IMG/VR virus record: IMGVR_UViG_3300008735_001623 | Coordinates: 1 to 47,429 of that record | Length of the DNA: 47,429 nt | Strand: one strand, 5' to 3' | From: a virus | Shown here: one piece after another, positions 1-7,126 of the stretch | Position numbering within the stretch: position 1 is the first letter of the stretch | Layout of the letters: the number at the start of each line of letters is the position of its first letter | Notes under the pieces: model-generated | Seen by the model: only the letters and a program-made list of their open reading frames with translations | Told to the model about the DNA's origin: nothing | Databases searched by the model: none | Position numbers and translations under genes: made by a program

Positions 1-225
1 CAGCTTAGAAGAATTATTAAGGAAGCACTTCAATTCCCTGATGATGTGTTGGTTGATTCCGATTCTCAAGATTACCAAGAAGGTTATGCTGACGCATATG
101 ACGGCATAAAAATACAAAAAAACGAGCTCGAAAATAAATCTCAGCAATATCAAAACGGCTGGGATGACGGTCATTTTGATATCATTAGAGACAATGAGCC
201 AAACCCCCGCCACCAGGAAGGATAA
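1..225 (+). CDS. Tagged phage protein, 5'-truncated
   Basis: The reading frame is open from the first base and stops with TAA at 223-225, leaving 74 visible residues. It begins QLRRIIKEAL, which is the end of the basic N-terminal tag carried intact by the next genes, so only about six residues of the tag and the start codon lie outside the window. The rest is acidic and Tyr/Gln/Asp-rich, with no recognisable domain. By analogy with its neighbours I infer a tagged, possibly head-packaged, small protein. Function is otherwise unknown. Confidence 0.75.
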   Translation, partial: QLRRIIKEALQFPDDVLVDSDSQDYQEGYADAYDGIKIQKNELENKSQQYQNGWDDGHFDIIRDNEPNPRHQEG

Positions 226-232
226 TCATAAA

Positions 233-607
233 ATGAGAATCACCCGGCGGCAGCTCAGACAGATAATTCGAGAGTCTATCTTGGAAGAGAGGAAAGGTGC
301 GTCAGCATCTGACATCGCTCGCTTCAAGCCACAACTTCTTGAGTGGACAGAAATTCTATTAGATGAATTAGCTGAGGCGGTACCCACGATGAAAGAGATG
401 AGCGAGAAAGCTAGAACCAATATGGCAGGAAGGCTCGCTGATAAAGTCTCTGTTGAGCTGGTTAGCCTAACGAGCGGTATGAGTTACTCTTCAAAGAAAC
501 GAATTGAGAAGAGAGCCGAAAAGAAATCTCATGAAGAGTGGGATAAAAAGCGAAGGGCCCGAGCGAGTGGGGTTCAATACTGGGGCGAGTGGGGTTCAGG
601 CACATGA
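233..607 (+). CDS. Tagged small phage protein (124 aa)
   Basis: Starts at ATG 233, preceded by an AGGAAGGA ribosome site at 215-222; an upstream in-frame ATG at 164 would place the conserved tag 23 residues inside, so 233 is preferred. Residues 1-15 are MRITRRQLRQIIRES, the shared tag with an I-R-E site. The remainder is predicted helical and charged, with a basic Lys/Arg-rich stretch near residues 80-110. No known domain is recognised. The stop overlaps the next start (ATGA), indicating translational coupling within one tagged-protein operon. Possible head-internal protein (inference). Confidence 0.75.
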   Translation: MRITRRQLRQIIRESILEERKGASASDIARFKPQLLEWTEILLDELAEAVPTMKEMSEKARTNMAGRLADKVSVELVSLTSGMSYSSKKRIEKRAEKKSHEEWDKKRRARASGVQYWGEWGSGT

Positions 608-870
608 AAGTAACTCGACACCAGCTTAGAAAGATTATTGCCGAGGCCATGGACCTTGATATTGAGGTGGGCGACGTAATCTTGACAGGTCGTTTTAAGA
701 ATAAACGGACAGTCGTTAAAGACATCGGCAAGGATAAGCTTGGACAACCCACTGTCAATGGAATGAAAGTCCTATCTTTTCGTATAGAAAAATTAATGCC
801 AAAAGAAAAGTGGAGCAAGAAATCTATAGAGGCGCTCGAGTTCGCGGACAGTGTGGAGAAAAAGAAATGA
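604..870 (+). CDS. Tagged small phage protein (88 aa)
   Basis: Start ATG 604 overlaps the previous stop. Residues 1-15 are MKVTRHQLRKIIAEA, the tag with an I-A-E-A junction that closely resembles the T4 gp21 prohead-protease site. The body has a short beta-rich basic region: a VGDVILTGRFKNKRTVV segment, then KVLSFRIEKL. This resembles a small SH3-like or KOW-like barrel, but I cannot name the family. It couples to the next gene by another ATGA overlap. Confidence 0.75.
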   Translation: MKVTRHQLRKIIAEAMDLDIEVGDVILTGRFKNKRTVVKDIGKDKLGQPTVNGMKVLSFRIEKLMPKEKWSKKSIEALEFADSVEKKK

Positions 871-1562
871 GAATCGCAGAGAGACAGCTTAGAATAATTA
901 TTCGTGAAGCATTTGCCGCAAGCGCCGAAGAAGAAGCGCTTAAGGTAAACAAAGAAGCTGGCATTAGTTTGGTAACAGATCAGGCGTTCTGGGATGAGAG
1001 GGGAATCTCTACCGGCGAAGAATTAGCAAAGCACTTGCTGGCTTCCACTTACTCGGATTACTACAAAGACTTGCACGGTATACGACCGCGATGGATGGCT
1101 GACAGAATCAAGACTATGTCTGTTGAAGAGATCCAGACATTAATTGATAATTTAGACAAAGAAGCAGAGGTCATGGCAGCGGATGAGAAATGGGAAGAAG
1201 AGAATCTTCCTGGCTGGGAAGATGAAATGATGGCTGCTGTTGAAGCTAACCCTGAAGATATTCCTTCCGAGTACTTAGAGTATGAAAATCTACCGCAACA
1301 ATCAGGAATGGGTCGTAGAGCAGAGGGCATCGTGAGGATTACAGAAAGACAACTCCGAAATATTATTAAAGAAGTCTTGGTAGAGCAGGGCTGCGCTGAT
1401 ACAGATGACGGTTGCGTTAAGCAGAGCAACGGTGGTGAATATGGTCCAACTGGAACCTGGTATATATTAAATAATAAGAAGGGCGGAGTCTGGAAGAAGG
1501 GCTTTAAGTCTAAACAGTCTGCGAAAGATAGCCTCGGAGCCATGCACGCGAGGGGTGGATAG
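867..1562 (+). CDS. Tagged phage protein with a second internal tag (231 aa)
   Basis: Start ATG 867 overlaps the previous stop. Residues 1-15 are MRIAERQLRIIIREA. A second tag, VRITERQLRNIIKE, begins at residue 156 (GTG at 1332) and is preceded by AGAGGG, so it could also be an internal start. The first module is acidic and helical. The second ends in a compact domain with the pattern TWYILNNKKGGVWKKGF followed by KSKQSAKDSLGAMH; its fold is not recognised. The structure suggests two ancestral tagged genes fused in frame, or a proprotein with two processing sites. Confidence 0.75.
   Translation: MRIAERQLRIIIREAFAASAEEEALKVNKEAGISLVTDQAFWDERGISTGEELAKHLLASTYSDYYKDLHGIRPRWMADRIKTMSVEEIQTLIDNLDKEAEVMAADEKWEEENLPGWEDEMMAAVEANPEDIPSEYLEYENLPQQSGMGRRAEGIVRITERQLRNIIKEVLVEQGCADTDDGCVKQSNGGEYGPTGTWYILNNKKGGVWKKGFKSKQSAKDSLGAMHARGG
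1332..1379 (+). repeat. Internal copy of the tag motif
   Basis: This stretch encodes VRITERQLRNIIKEVL inside the 231-residue protein. It matches the N-terminal tag of neighbouring genes position by position. It begins with GTG and has AGAGGG at 1322-1327, so internal initiation is possible. Confidence 0.7.
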
Positions 1563-1613
1563 AATCCCGTTGAGTCAAATACTTAAGAACGAGATTCTAT
1601 AAGGAGAAATTTT

Positions 1614-2027
1614 ATGTTAGAAATCTTAAACTCATGTTGGAGTTTGTTAGTTGGACTTGGAGAAACCGGTTGGGGGCTCCTTGTTCTCGTTAGTACTTGG
1701 GCATGGGAGGTACTTTATCACCTTCATGTTTCCTCACCTCGTTTAGAGGGTTTGTTGGTTGGTGTGGCATTGGCTTGGCTAATGCTTCGAAGGGATAAGC
1801 ATCCCTTGCTCAGAGTGCTTAGCGCTCCTCTGAAGCTAGTGTTAGACATTCTTGATCTCGGTTGGGATCAGGTTGTTGAAGTCTGCGGTGACCTTTGGGG
1901 CACTGCACGCGCTTGGGTAACCGGTTCGCTCGGTTGGGTTCGCGATAGAGTCGTTGGCCTTTACAATCGGGGTATGGGTATGCTTATAGCTGTAAAAGAC
2001 AGACTAGTCAAGAAGAAGGACGACTAA
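1614..2027 (+). CDS. Hydrophobic membrane protein (137 aa)
   Basis: Start ATG 1614 follows AAGGAG at about 1601. The N-terminal 60 residues are strongly hydrophobic and Trp/Leu/Gly-rich, fitting two or three membrane segments (about residues 8-32 and 43-58). An amphipathic, Trp-rich helical region follows, and the protein ends in a basic tail, RLVKKKDD. It lacks the tag of its neighbours and sits between two tagged genes, with the next ATG one base after its stop. It could be a holin-like or head-associated membrane protein, but no family is recognised. Confidence 0.6.
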   Translation: MLEILNSCWSLLVGLGETGWGLLVLVSTWAWEVLYHLHVSSPRLEGLLVGVALAWLMLRRDKHPLLRVLSAPLKLVLDILDLGWDQVVEVCGDLWGTARAWVTGSLGWVRDRVVGLYNRGMGMLIAVKDRLVKKKDD

Positions 2028-2028
2028 G

Positions 2029-3006
2029 ATGAAATTCACCCGACGGCAACTGGTTAAATTAGTGAAAGAAGAAATGGCTCACCCACGAGATCATCTTGGG
2101 AAGAACATTGCTGACGTCGAATTTCCAGTTGTCGTCGGGTATGAGGACAAATCAGAGATTGCATATAATCAAGATGAGCTGGATAATATTTTAGATGATA
2201 TTACACCTGGTCCCCGCGGAAAAGCTGATATACCGTACAGCTTAAACTCGTTAAAAGATGTTGAAGCAGAAGATATGCCAGTAGGCGCTGCAATAGAGCA
2301 GATGGAGAATTTTAAGATTTCCAAAAGTAGCCTGAAAGAAATGATAAAGAACTCTGTAAGGGCGACCATACTCGAGCAAGTTGTAGGCTATGAGGCGCCA
2401 AGTGGTTCTGAAGAAAGCGAGCAAGATGATTATTTGACAACCGGTCAAACTTCTATCGCCGCTGCCCCGCATAGTCAAGAAGAAGAACAGGCAGCAGATA
2501 CCAGCACAAGAGAGTTGACCCAACAGCGGCAACAGCAGTTAGATACAGATGATGCTGTCACAGCAGACGATACAGGACGTCAGCTTAAAGACTTATTGAA
2601 ACAGAAAAATGAGGGTAAAATGAGGGTTACAAAAAGACAGCTTCGAAAGATTATACATGAAGCTTTATTGAATGAACAAGCTGGTGATGGAAATTGGAAG
2701 CCCGAATACCAAGGGTACCACCCATTATTTGCCGGAAATTACGCTGGTAACGGTTACACAACACGCATGTGGGAACCAGCAAGAGCATTTTTTGAAGCGA
2801 ATGCAGACAACGAACATTTTGCTTTAGCGCTAGAAATAATGGACGGTAAGAATAATCGTCCGCCCTATTTGCCGTTTGGTTTTGCTTCAGCTGTGATGAA
2901 GCAAATAACTAAAGTGGGTGGTCTGTCTCCTGAAATTATACAAGAATTAGACATGGATATGATGAGTACTGATAACGAATATATGGTCGCGTACACAGAC
3001 TGGTAG
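2029..3006 (+). CDS. Tagged phage protein with two further tag-like segments (325 aa)
   Basis: Starts at ATG 2029, one base after the preceding stop. Residues 1-15 are MKFTRRQLVKLVKEE. A degenerate copy, FKISKSSLKEMIKNS, lies near residues 95-109, and a near-perfect copy, MRVTKRQLRKIIHEA, begins at residue 198 with GAGGG upstream of its ATG (2620). Between them is a low-complexity Glu/Gln/Asp-rich linker (about residues 125-195). The C-terminal module (about residues 215-325) is Tyr/Asn/Phe-rich and of unknown fold. The architecture recalls phage scaffold or internal proteins cut at several sites, but that is inference. Confidence 0.75.
   Translation: MKFTRRQLVKLVKEEMAHPRDHLGKNIADVEFPVVVGYEDKSEIAYNQDELDNILDDITPGPRGKADIPYSLNSLKDVEAEDMPVGAAIEQMENFKISKSSLKEMIKNSVRATILEQVVGYEAPSGSEESEQDDYLTTGQTSIAAAPHSQEEEQAADTSTRELTQQRQQQLDTDDAVTADDTGRQLKDLLKQKNEGKMRVTKRQLRKIIHEALLNEQAGDGNWKPEYQGYHPLFAGNYAGNGYTTRMWEPARAFFEANADNEHFALALEIMDGKNNRPPYLPFGFASAVMKQITKVGGLSPEIIQELDMDMMSTDNEYMVAYTDW
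2620..2667 (+). repeat. Internal copy of the tag motif
   Basis: This stretch encodes MRVTKRQLRKIIHEAL inside the 325-residue protein. It has its own ATG and GAGGG nine bases upstream of it (2611-2615), so it may be an alternative start or the scar of a gene fusion. Confidence 0.7.
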
Positions 3007-3015
3007 GAGAAACAA

Positions 3016-3384
3016 ATGAAAATTACAAGAAGACAATTACGAAGACTTATTAAAGAATCCTGTGGGCTTGATGCAGCCCCAGCTGCGGCGGCACCAGAAA
3101 TGATGCCGGCTGCAGTACAACCCCCTACTGATGTGGTACCTGTTCCTGAAGATTATAACATGGTTCGTGATATGCTGGAGCAAAATCCTGAGATTGTTGA
3201 TTTAGGAATTTCTACAGTGATGGATATGGTGGGTACTGGGTGTGAGCGAAGCACAGCACAGGGGATCATAGACCACCTACAAGAGATTGTACTGGGAGCT
3301 GCTCCTGCAGAAGCAGAAGTAGAACAGATACCGATGCTGCCCGTTTCTGATATGGAAATGATAAAGGGCCCGGGATTTATGTAG
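3016..3384 (+). CDS. Tagged acidic phage protein (122 aa)
   Basis: Start ATG 3016 has GGAG at 3006-3009. Residues 1-15 are MKITRRQLRRLIKES. An Ala/Pro/Met-rich flexible linker follows (about residues 19-45), then an acidic helical segment that could fold as a small three-helix unit (about residues 46-95), then an acidic tail. No family is recognised. Its TAG stop overlaps the GTG start of the next gene. Confidence 0.75.
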   Translation: MKITRRQLRRLIKESCGLDAAPAAAAPEMMPAAVQPPTDVVPVPEDYNMVRDMLEQNPEIVDLGISTVMDMVGTGCERSTAQGIIDHLQEIVLGAAPAEAEVEQIPMLPVSDMEMIKGPGFM

Positions 3385-3641
3385 TGAGAATAACGCGTCG
3401 CAAACTACGAGAGATTATTAAAGAGACTCTGCTTTTAGAGCAAGAGGGTGTAGGTAGCGGTGCGATTGAAGCTTTTATTCTAAACGATCTTCTAGAGGAA
3501 AACGAAGAAATGCCATTAGAAGATATTCTAGAACAATCTGAAGGTGCCGGCTTCGATTCAAAAGAAGTGGAAGAAGTGGTGGCTATACTCTTAGATACTG
3601 GCCAGCTTGTGGATGAAGATGGCGCGATTTCGTTAGCATGA
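3384..3641 (+). CDS. Tagged small acidic protein, winged-helix-like (85 aa)
   Basis: Uses GTG at 3384, overlapping the previous stop (TAGTG). This start makes the tag, MRITRRKLREIIKET, exactly N-terminal. Residues 30-85 are strongly acidic. The arrangement FILNDLL, then a helix, then EVVAILLDTGQLVDEDGAISL resembles a minimal winged-helix or DNA-mimic fold, but that is only a pattern impression. It overlaps the next start by ATGA. Confidence 0.7.
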   Translation: MRITRRKLREIIKETLLLEQEGVGSGAIEAFILNDLLEENEEMPLEDILEQSEGAGFDSKEVEEVVAILLDTGQLVDEDGAISLA

Positions 3642-3895
3642 CCCCAGATGTTTATCTGATCTGGTACCGCCACGGCGGTGATAAGCAAGACACCATCGTC
3701 GGAGTAGCGTACCGGTGGGAACATGCCAAGACGATGGCAGAGAATTTATACTCCATCCAAAAGGGTATAGACAAGAAAGAAGAGGTATCAACTGGGGTAT
3801 CTCTCTTTGAGTGTGGTAACCTCTACACTAGTAAGCAACCAAAGTCAAGGTGGCAGGTTCTTCCCATCATGTCCATATCTGCACCTTCTTGGTGA
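3638..3895 (+). CDS. Hypothetical protein (85 aa), last gene of the tagged operon
   Basis: Start ATG 3638 overlaps the upstream TGA, so it should be co-translated with the tagged protein before it. It lacks the tag. The N-terminus, VYLIWYRHGGDKQDTIVGVA, looks like a beta-strand-led small domain. Function is unknown. A promoter and the gene-free stretch begin directly after its stop. Confidence 0.55.
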   Translation: MTPDVYLIWYRHGGDKQDTIVGVAYRWEHAKTMAENLYSIQKGIDKKEEVSTGVSLFECGNLYTSKQPKSRWQVLPIMSISAPSW

Positions 3896-3926
3896 CTAAA
3901 AATAAAATCATTTTCTTTTGAAACCT

Positions 3927-3956
3927 GTGCAAAAGAACAACGCTGTATGATATAAT
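3927..3956 (+). promoter_or_regulatory. Promoter of the structured RNA locus
   Basis: A perfect TATAAT at 3951-3956 is preceded, after an 18-base spacer, by GTGCAA at 3927-3932. The same GTGCAA-18-TATAAT arrangement occurs at 5326-5355. Downstream of both lie similar bases (ATTGA, GG, GGGG). The expected transcript would start near 3962 and immediately form the hairpin GGGGT/ACCCC at 3970-3984. Confidence 0.6.
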
Positions 3957-4059
3957 ATTATTGATGGTTGGGGTAGATGACCCCTTCCCTCCGCTCTTTA
4001 ATATTCTAACGATTTCAGTGGAAGTTAGCAAATGGCTTGGCTCCACACGTCCGGCTCCT

Positions 4060-4073
4060 GGTGAGCGGCAAAG
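4060..4073 (+). repeat. 14-base direct repeat within the RNA locus (copy 1)
   Basis: GGTGAGCGGCAAAG here is repeated exactly at 4389-4402. The copies lie in different helical domains, suggesting a repeated structural motif rather than a transposon trace. Confidence 0.6.
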
Positions 4074-4388
4074 CTTGGGATGACAACGGGTTAAGAACCG
4101 TTGAGCAATGTAGGAAACGTCTGAACCCGAAAGGGTATGTCCGGTTTCCCGATCACGCACCCGTGCCAATCGTGTGGCCACTGATTTTTATTTTTAAGGT
4201 TTAGTGACGGTATTGATCCGACCCCTTAAGTTCTAAGCCCCGCAGTCGCGGGTGGGGAAAACGTTGCTAGCTAGACCATCGATCATCGCCAAAGAGCGAA
4301 GACGCTAAACCTTTTTATTTTGAGGCCTTGGGCTTAGCGGCCCAAGGAGCCGGTGGGGATCGGCAGTTGTTGTAGACAAAGAATGAGC

Positions 4389-4402
4389 GGTGAGCGGCAA
4401 AG
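4389..4402 (+). repeat. 14-base direct repeat within the RNA locus (copy 2)
   Basis: Exact second copy of the 4060-4073 sequence, inside the domain closed by the 10-bp helix 4352-4361/4471-4480. Confidence 0.6.
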
Positions 4403-4582
4403 TGGTAGTCGGCAAGATACGTCAGCCTGAGGGATAACGGACCACCCAGTTATCTCGTACACATACAACGGATCCCCACCTCCTCTTTCATCTGCAAAAA
4501 CACCAGGGAATGGCCCACCTTGGGATGTCAATAAATCAAAAACAACGGGCCCCTTTTATATCATCCATTCCCCGGGGGGATT

Positions 4583-5308
4583 ATGACAAACTCAATCAGA
4601 CTTTTCGAAGTTGGTGGCTCCATTCGTGATGAACTAATGGGCATCACCGAAATTCCTGACCGCGACTTCTGTGCTGAAGCACCCTCCTGGCCTGCTCTTC
4701 TTGAGTGGTGCCGCTCTAGTATGGAGCGAGTGTTTCTTGTTACTCCTGAATTTTTTACCGTCCGTGGGCGTATGCCGAACGGTGATTCGATTGACGTGGT
4801 CATGTGTCGTAAGGACGGTTCAAGTTCTGACGGTCGTCATCCTGATACTGTCGAAGCTGGTACTCTTCTTGACGACTTGGCTCGTAGAGACTTCACGGTC
4901 AATGCTATGGCTCGTGAGGTGGACCCCGCAACTCTTGAACCGATTGGTGAGATCATCGACCCGTTCAGCGGTCGTATCCATCTGGAGAAGGGATTGCTTC
5001 GTTGCGTCGGAACAGCGGCGCTAAGGCTTGAGGAAGACGGTCTTCGAGTCTTGAGAGCTGTTCGGTTCTCTATCACCAAGGAACTCACACCCTGCGAAGA
5101 GCTTGGTTTCGAACTCAAGTCTGGTCATTGGTGGACTTTCGCTGGTGAGACTGTCAGCAACGAACGCATCCGTGAAGAACTTACGAAGATGTTCAAGCAC
5201 GATACTCTTCGAACCATGATTCGGTTTGTTGAGCATCTTCCTGGCGAGGCTCTTATGCTGCTCGAAACAGCTGGCATCTGGCTTAAGCCGACGGTGGAAA
5301 AAAAGTAA
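4583..5308 (+). CDS. tRNA nucleotidyltransferase (CCA-adding enzyme) / poly(A) polymerase family
   Basis: The class II nucleotidyltransferase signature is complete. GGSIRDELMG (residues 11-20) is followed by the metal-binding DRD (26-28), a further Asp in SIDVVM (about 71), RRDFTVNAMA (101-110), and the nucleotide-selecting EEDGLRVLRAVRF (about 150-162). In this family these build the 3' CCA end of tRNA or add short tails to RNA. At 241 residues it lacks the long C-terminal body and tail domains of bacterial enzymes, so it is a minimal version. A GGGGGG ribosome site precedes ATG 4583. It lies directly after the structured RNA locus. Its codons are visibly richer in G and C than those of its neighbours, suggesting separate acquisition. 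Confidence 0.85.
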   Translation: MTNSIRLFEVGGSIRDELMGITEIPDRDFCAEAPSWPALLEWCRSSMERVFLVTPEFFTVRGRMPNGDSIDVVMCRKDGSSSDGRHPDTVEAGTLLDDLARRDFTVNAMAREVDPATLEPIGEIIDPFSGRIHLEKGLLRCVGTAALRLEEDGLRVLRAVRFSITKELTPCEELGFELKSGHWWTFAGETVSNERIREELTKMFKHDTLRTMIRFVEHLPGEALMLLETAGIWLKPTVEKK

Positions 5309-5313
5309 AACTG

Positions 5314-5360
5314 TTTCTGACAATCGTGCAAGAACCATCAGAAAAATGGTATAATATAAT
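5314..5360 (+). promoter_or_regulatory. Promoter with flanking inverted repeat
   Basis: GTGCAA at 5326-5331, an 18-base spacer and TATAAT at 5350-5355 repeat the architecture found at 3927-3956. TTTCTGA (5314-5320) and TCAGAAA (5338-5344) form a 7-bp inverted repeat bracketing the -35 box, a possible operator. It would drive the genes from 5403 onward. Confidence 0.55.
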
Positions 5361-5402
5361 TGAAGGTGGGGAAATACTTCCTCCCAAAATCCTCGGTGAA
5401 TA

Positions 5403-5648
5403 ATGACTGAACATCTTAATACAGACAATTTTGATTTTAACTCCTCATCACAAACGTTCTTTGCTGATGCATCTGAGCTCGGATGGAAGCCCGGACTTAT
5501 CCCCGCTCGAATTGCTTTGACATCAGCAAGAACCGGTAAAGTCATAAGCTTTAAGCTTGATTTTATCGAGGAAGATGGATCTCTCAAGTTCGAGGCTTGG
5601 AACCCAACTAATTGGCGCGGGGTTAAAATCCACGTCTTTAACGACTAG
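5403..5648 (+). CDS. Hypothetical protein (81 aa)
   Basis: First gene after the promoter at 5326-5355, with only a weak ribosome site (CGGTGA). The acidic N-terminal third is followed by a beta-rich core (IPARIALTSARTGKVISFKL) and a Trp-containing C-terminus. I recognise no family. It precedes another unknown gene by seven bases. Confidence 0.55.
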   Translation: MTEHLNTDNFDFNSSSQTFFADASELGWKPGLIPARIALTSARTGKVISFKLDFIEEDGSLKFEAWNPTNWRGVKIHVFND

Positions 5649-5655
5649 GGACAGA

Positions 5656-6216
5656 ATGTCAGACTACGACCCAAATGTACCGATGCTTAGACAACTTCTT
5701 GCTCTTCAAATTCTTGGAAAGCTTGAAGACGCAGGGTTTAAGCATGAGCCACCAACAAAGAAGATGGCTAAGCCCTACATGGCAGAAAGAATTTATGCAC
5801 GTCATGATGGACTTCCGCCGGGTATGAAAGTGCAAGTCTACACGACTGTCATTGGTGATGGTGAGAATGTGCCGATAGAAGTACGCACGAGTGGCAAGGA
5901 TGCCATCCGAGTATGCGCGGTATATGTGACCAAGGATGGAAAGACAAGGGGCCTTGGAAAGGAAACTCGCGTCAATCGTGCCGGGAATATCGAGGATATC
6001 GTAGACCGGATGGTCGAGCGGATGCGCAAGGCATGGATGACATGCAAGACGGCTGAGAAATGTAACAGCTGTGGCGCGCCAAAATTCGTAACTAAAAATA
6101 ATAAGCTTTGCTGCTCAGAGATCTGCTGGAAATCAGATGAAGAAAAGCGGGCAGATGAAATTTCATTCAAAACAAAAAACCGCCGGACACGGCGCAACTA
6201 TCGTCGATGGCGGTAA
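5656..6216 (+). CDS. Hypothetical protein with C-terminal zinc ribbon (186 aa)
   Basis: ATG 5656 follows GGGACAG; an in-frame upstream ATG at 5557 would overlap the preceding gene heavily and is rejected. Residues 45-110 form a beta-rich domain (MKVQVYTTVIGDGENVPIEV). Near residues 135-155 is C-N-S-C then C-C-S-E-I-C, a four-plus-cysteine zinc ribbon, followed by a very basic tail ending RRTRRNYRRWR. Together these suggest nucleic-acid binding, but no named family is assigned. Confidence 0.65.
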   Translation: MSDYDPNVPMLRQLLALQILGKLEDAGFKHEPPTKKMAKPYMAERIYARHDGLPPGMKVQVYTTVIGDGENVPIEVRTSGKDAIRVCAVYVTKDGKTRGLGKETRVNRAGNIEDIVDRMVERMRKAWMTCKTAEKCNSCGAPKFVTKNNKLCCSEICWKSDEEKRADEISFKTKNRRTRRNYRRWR

Positions 6217-6226
6217 GGAGAAAAAT

Positions 6227-6499
6227 ATGCAAGACAAACCTGTTTACATCTACTTCAATCACGACCAGTGCCATAACTTCAACATTGAATATTTTGGCGA
6301 ATCCACTCTAACAGCTACAGGGGAAGAGATACTCAATTCTCGCTGGCAAGGATACGACAAGTTTCACCAGACTGTTCTTAAGCCTTTATCGTACAAACTT
6401 CTAACCTTGATTAAGACAGAATCTGATAGACCGGGGTGGTACTTATTGACAGGATATAATGAATCTGACTTTCCGGAGCTGAATGATGGAAATGCATAA
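6227..6499 (+). CDS. Hypothetical protein (90 aa)
   Basis: ATG 6227 is preceded by AAGGAG at 6215-6220, which decides this start over an earlier in-frame ATG inside the upstream gene. It is Tyr/Phe-rich, with a plausible alpha/beta layout and no known motif. Its 3' end overlaps the next gene by 17 bases. Confidence 0.6.
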   Translation: MQDKPVYIYFNHDQCHNFNIEYFGESTLTATGEEILNSRWQGYDKFHQTVLKPLSYKLLTLIKTESDRPGWYLLTGYNESDFPELNDGNA

Positions 6500-6719
6500 A
6501 GAAAAATATGAAGAGCTTCTTCGAAGATTTTGTCAGGAGCTACATGAAGTTGGGGTGAGTGAGAACCTCAAAGGTCTTATTCAAGACCAGGGAAACAGGA
6601 CCCCAAATGTTATAGTCACCAGCGCCGAAGAGACCACGGATCGGTTTACCTACAGGCATGAGGGCTATATGATTGAAGCAGTAAGGACTGTCAAACTAGT
6701 AGTGAAAACAACAAAATGA
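6483..6719 (+). CDS. Hypothetical protein (78 aa)
   Basis: Start ATG 6483 lies inside the end of the preceding gene, with CCGGAG upstream. An N-terminal amphipathic helix (EKYEELLRRFCQELHEVGV) is followed by a beta-rich half ending in VRTVKLVVKTTK. No family is recognised. Its TGA overlaps the next ATG, so it is coupled to the cysteine-cluster gene. Confidence 0.55.
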   Translation: MMEMHKEKYEELLRRFCQELHEVGVSENLKGLIQDQGNRTPNVIVTSAEETTDRFTYRHEGYMIEAVRTVKLVVKTTK

Positions 6720-7105
6720 ATTATCGTGCTTGTGGTAGCTGCTCCGTATGTTGCGAAGTACTGGAGATACCCACGCTAGAAAAGCCCAAGAAGACCCTCT
6801 GTAGTAATGTTTGTGAGGGCGGGGGTTGTTCCATATATCAAGACAGACCAAGTGAATGTCGTACGTTTCAGTGCATCTGGAGTGAAGGATATACTGGAAG
6901 CGGACAACGTCCGGACAAGAGCGGTATCATGGCCTATCATATCGATACACAATACGGTAGGACGCTGCTAATTCTTGAAGTAAAAGAAAAAGCGTTCGCT
7001 CGGCGTTCGTCACAAAAAGATAGGCTGGTCAAGTTCGCAGAAAAAAGAAATACGCCAGTGTTCGTGTCAAATCACAGAGGAGAAACTACCGCGATGATTC
7101 CGTAA
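6716..7105 (+). CDS. YkgJ-like CxxCxxCC cysteine-cluster protein (129 aa)
   Basis: The N-terminus, CGSCSVCC (residues 6-13), followed by paired cysteines in LCSNVC, GGGCSIYQDRPSECR and FQCIW, is the signature of the YkgJ/UPF0153 family. This family is thought to bind zinc or an Fe-S cluster through eight conserved cysteines; its biochemical role is unknown. The conserved C-x-I-Y-x-x-R-P-x-x-C-R block is intact. Start ATG 6716 overlaps the previous stop. Confidence 0.8.
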   Translation: MNYRACGSCSVCCEVLEIPTLEKPKKTLCSNVCEGGGCSIYQDRPSECRTFQCIWSEGYTGSGQRPDKSGIMAYHIDTQYGRTLLILEVKEKAFARRSSQKDRLVKFAEKRNTPVFVSNHRGETTAMIP

Positions 7106-7126
7106 AGCGGTATGAGGGGATAAATT

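Larger units (their letters stand above)
3962..4480 (+). ncRNA. Candidate large structured non-coding RNA
   Basis: No convincing gene lies in 3896-4582. The strand downstream of the promoter forms nested exact complements. These are a 5' hairpin (3970-3984); CTAAC/GTTAG near 4007-4029; an ACCC-GAAA-GGGT tetraloop hairpin near 4126-4137; an 11-bp helix (4196-4206 with 4303-4313, one G-U) closing a 118-base domain; an 8-bp perfect hairpin (4326-4333 with 4340-4347); and a 10-bp perfect helix (4352-4361 with 4471-4480) closing a 129-base domain that holds a GATAAC/GTTATC hairpin. The 14-mer GGTGAGCGGCAAAG occurs twice (4060, 4389). T-rich runs flank the middle domain. Length and ornateness resemble phage RNAs such as GOLLD or ROOL, but I do not see a known consensus. 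No tRNA signature was found. Confidence 0.55.

Noticed and set aside
164-232. Extended N-terminus for the gene ending at 607
   Set aside because: It would put 23 unrelated residues before the conserved tag and overlaps the previous gene, while ATG 233 has a ribosome site.
3867-4531. Open frames of 104 and 65 residues on the reverse strand
   Set aside because: They run through the helices of the RNA locus, have no ribosome sites and read as low-quality protein, so they are best explained as chance frames.
3896-4582. A tRNA, tmRNA, RNase P RNA or group I intron in the gene-free stretch
   Set aside because: No T-loop of the TTCRA type, no cloverleaf spacing, no tmRNA tag frame and no group I core elements could be found by eye. 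The RNA is therefore reported only as an unassigned structured candidate.
4671-5024. Second forward open frame inside the CCA-enzyme gene
   Set aside because: It is an alternate frame of a gene with a full set of catalytic motifs and has no independent support.
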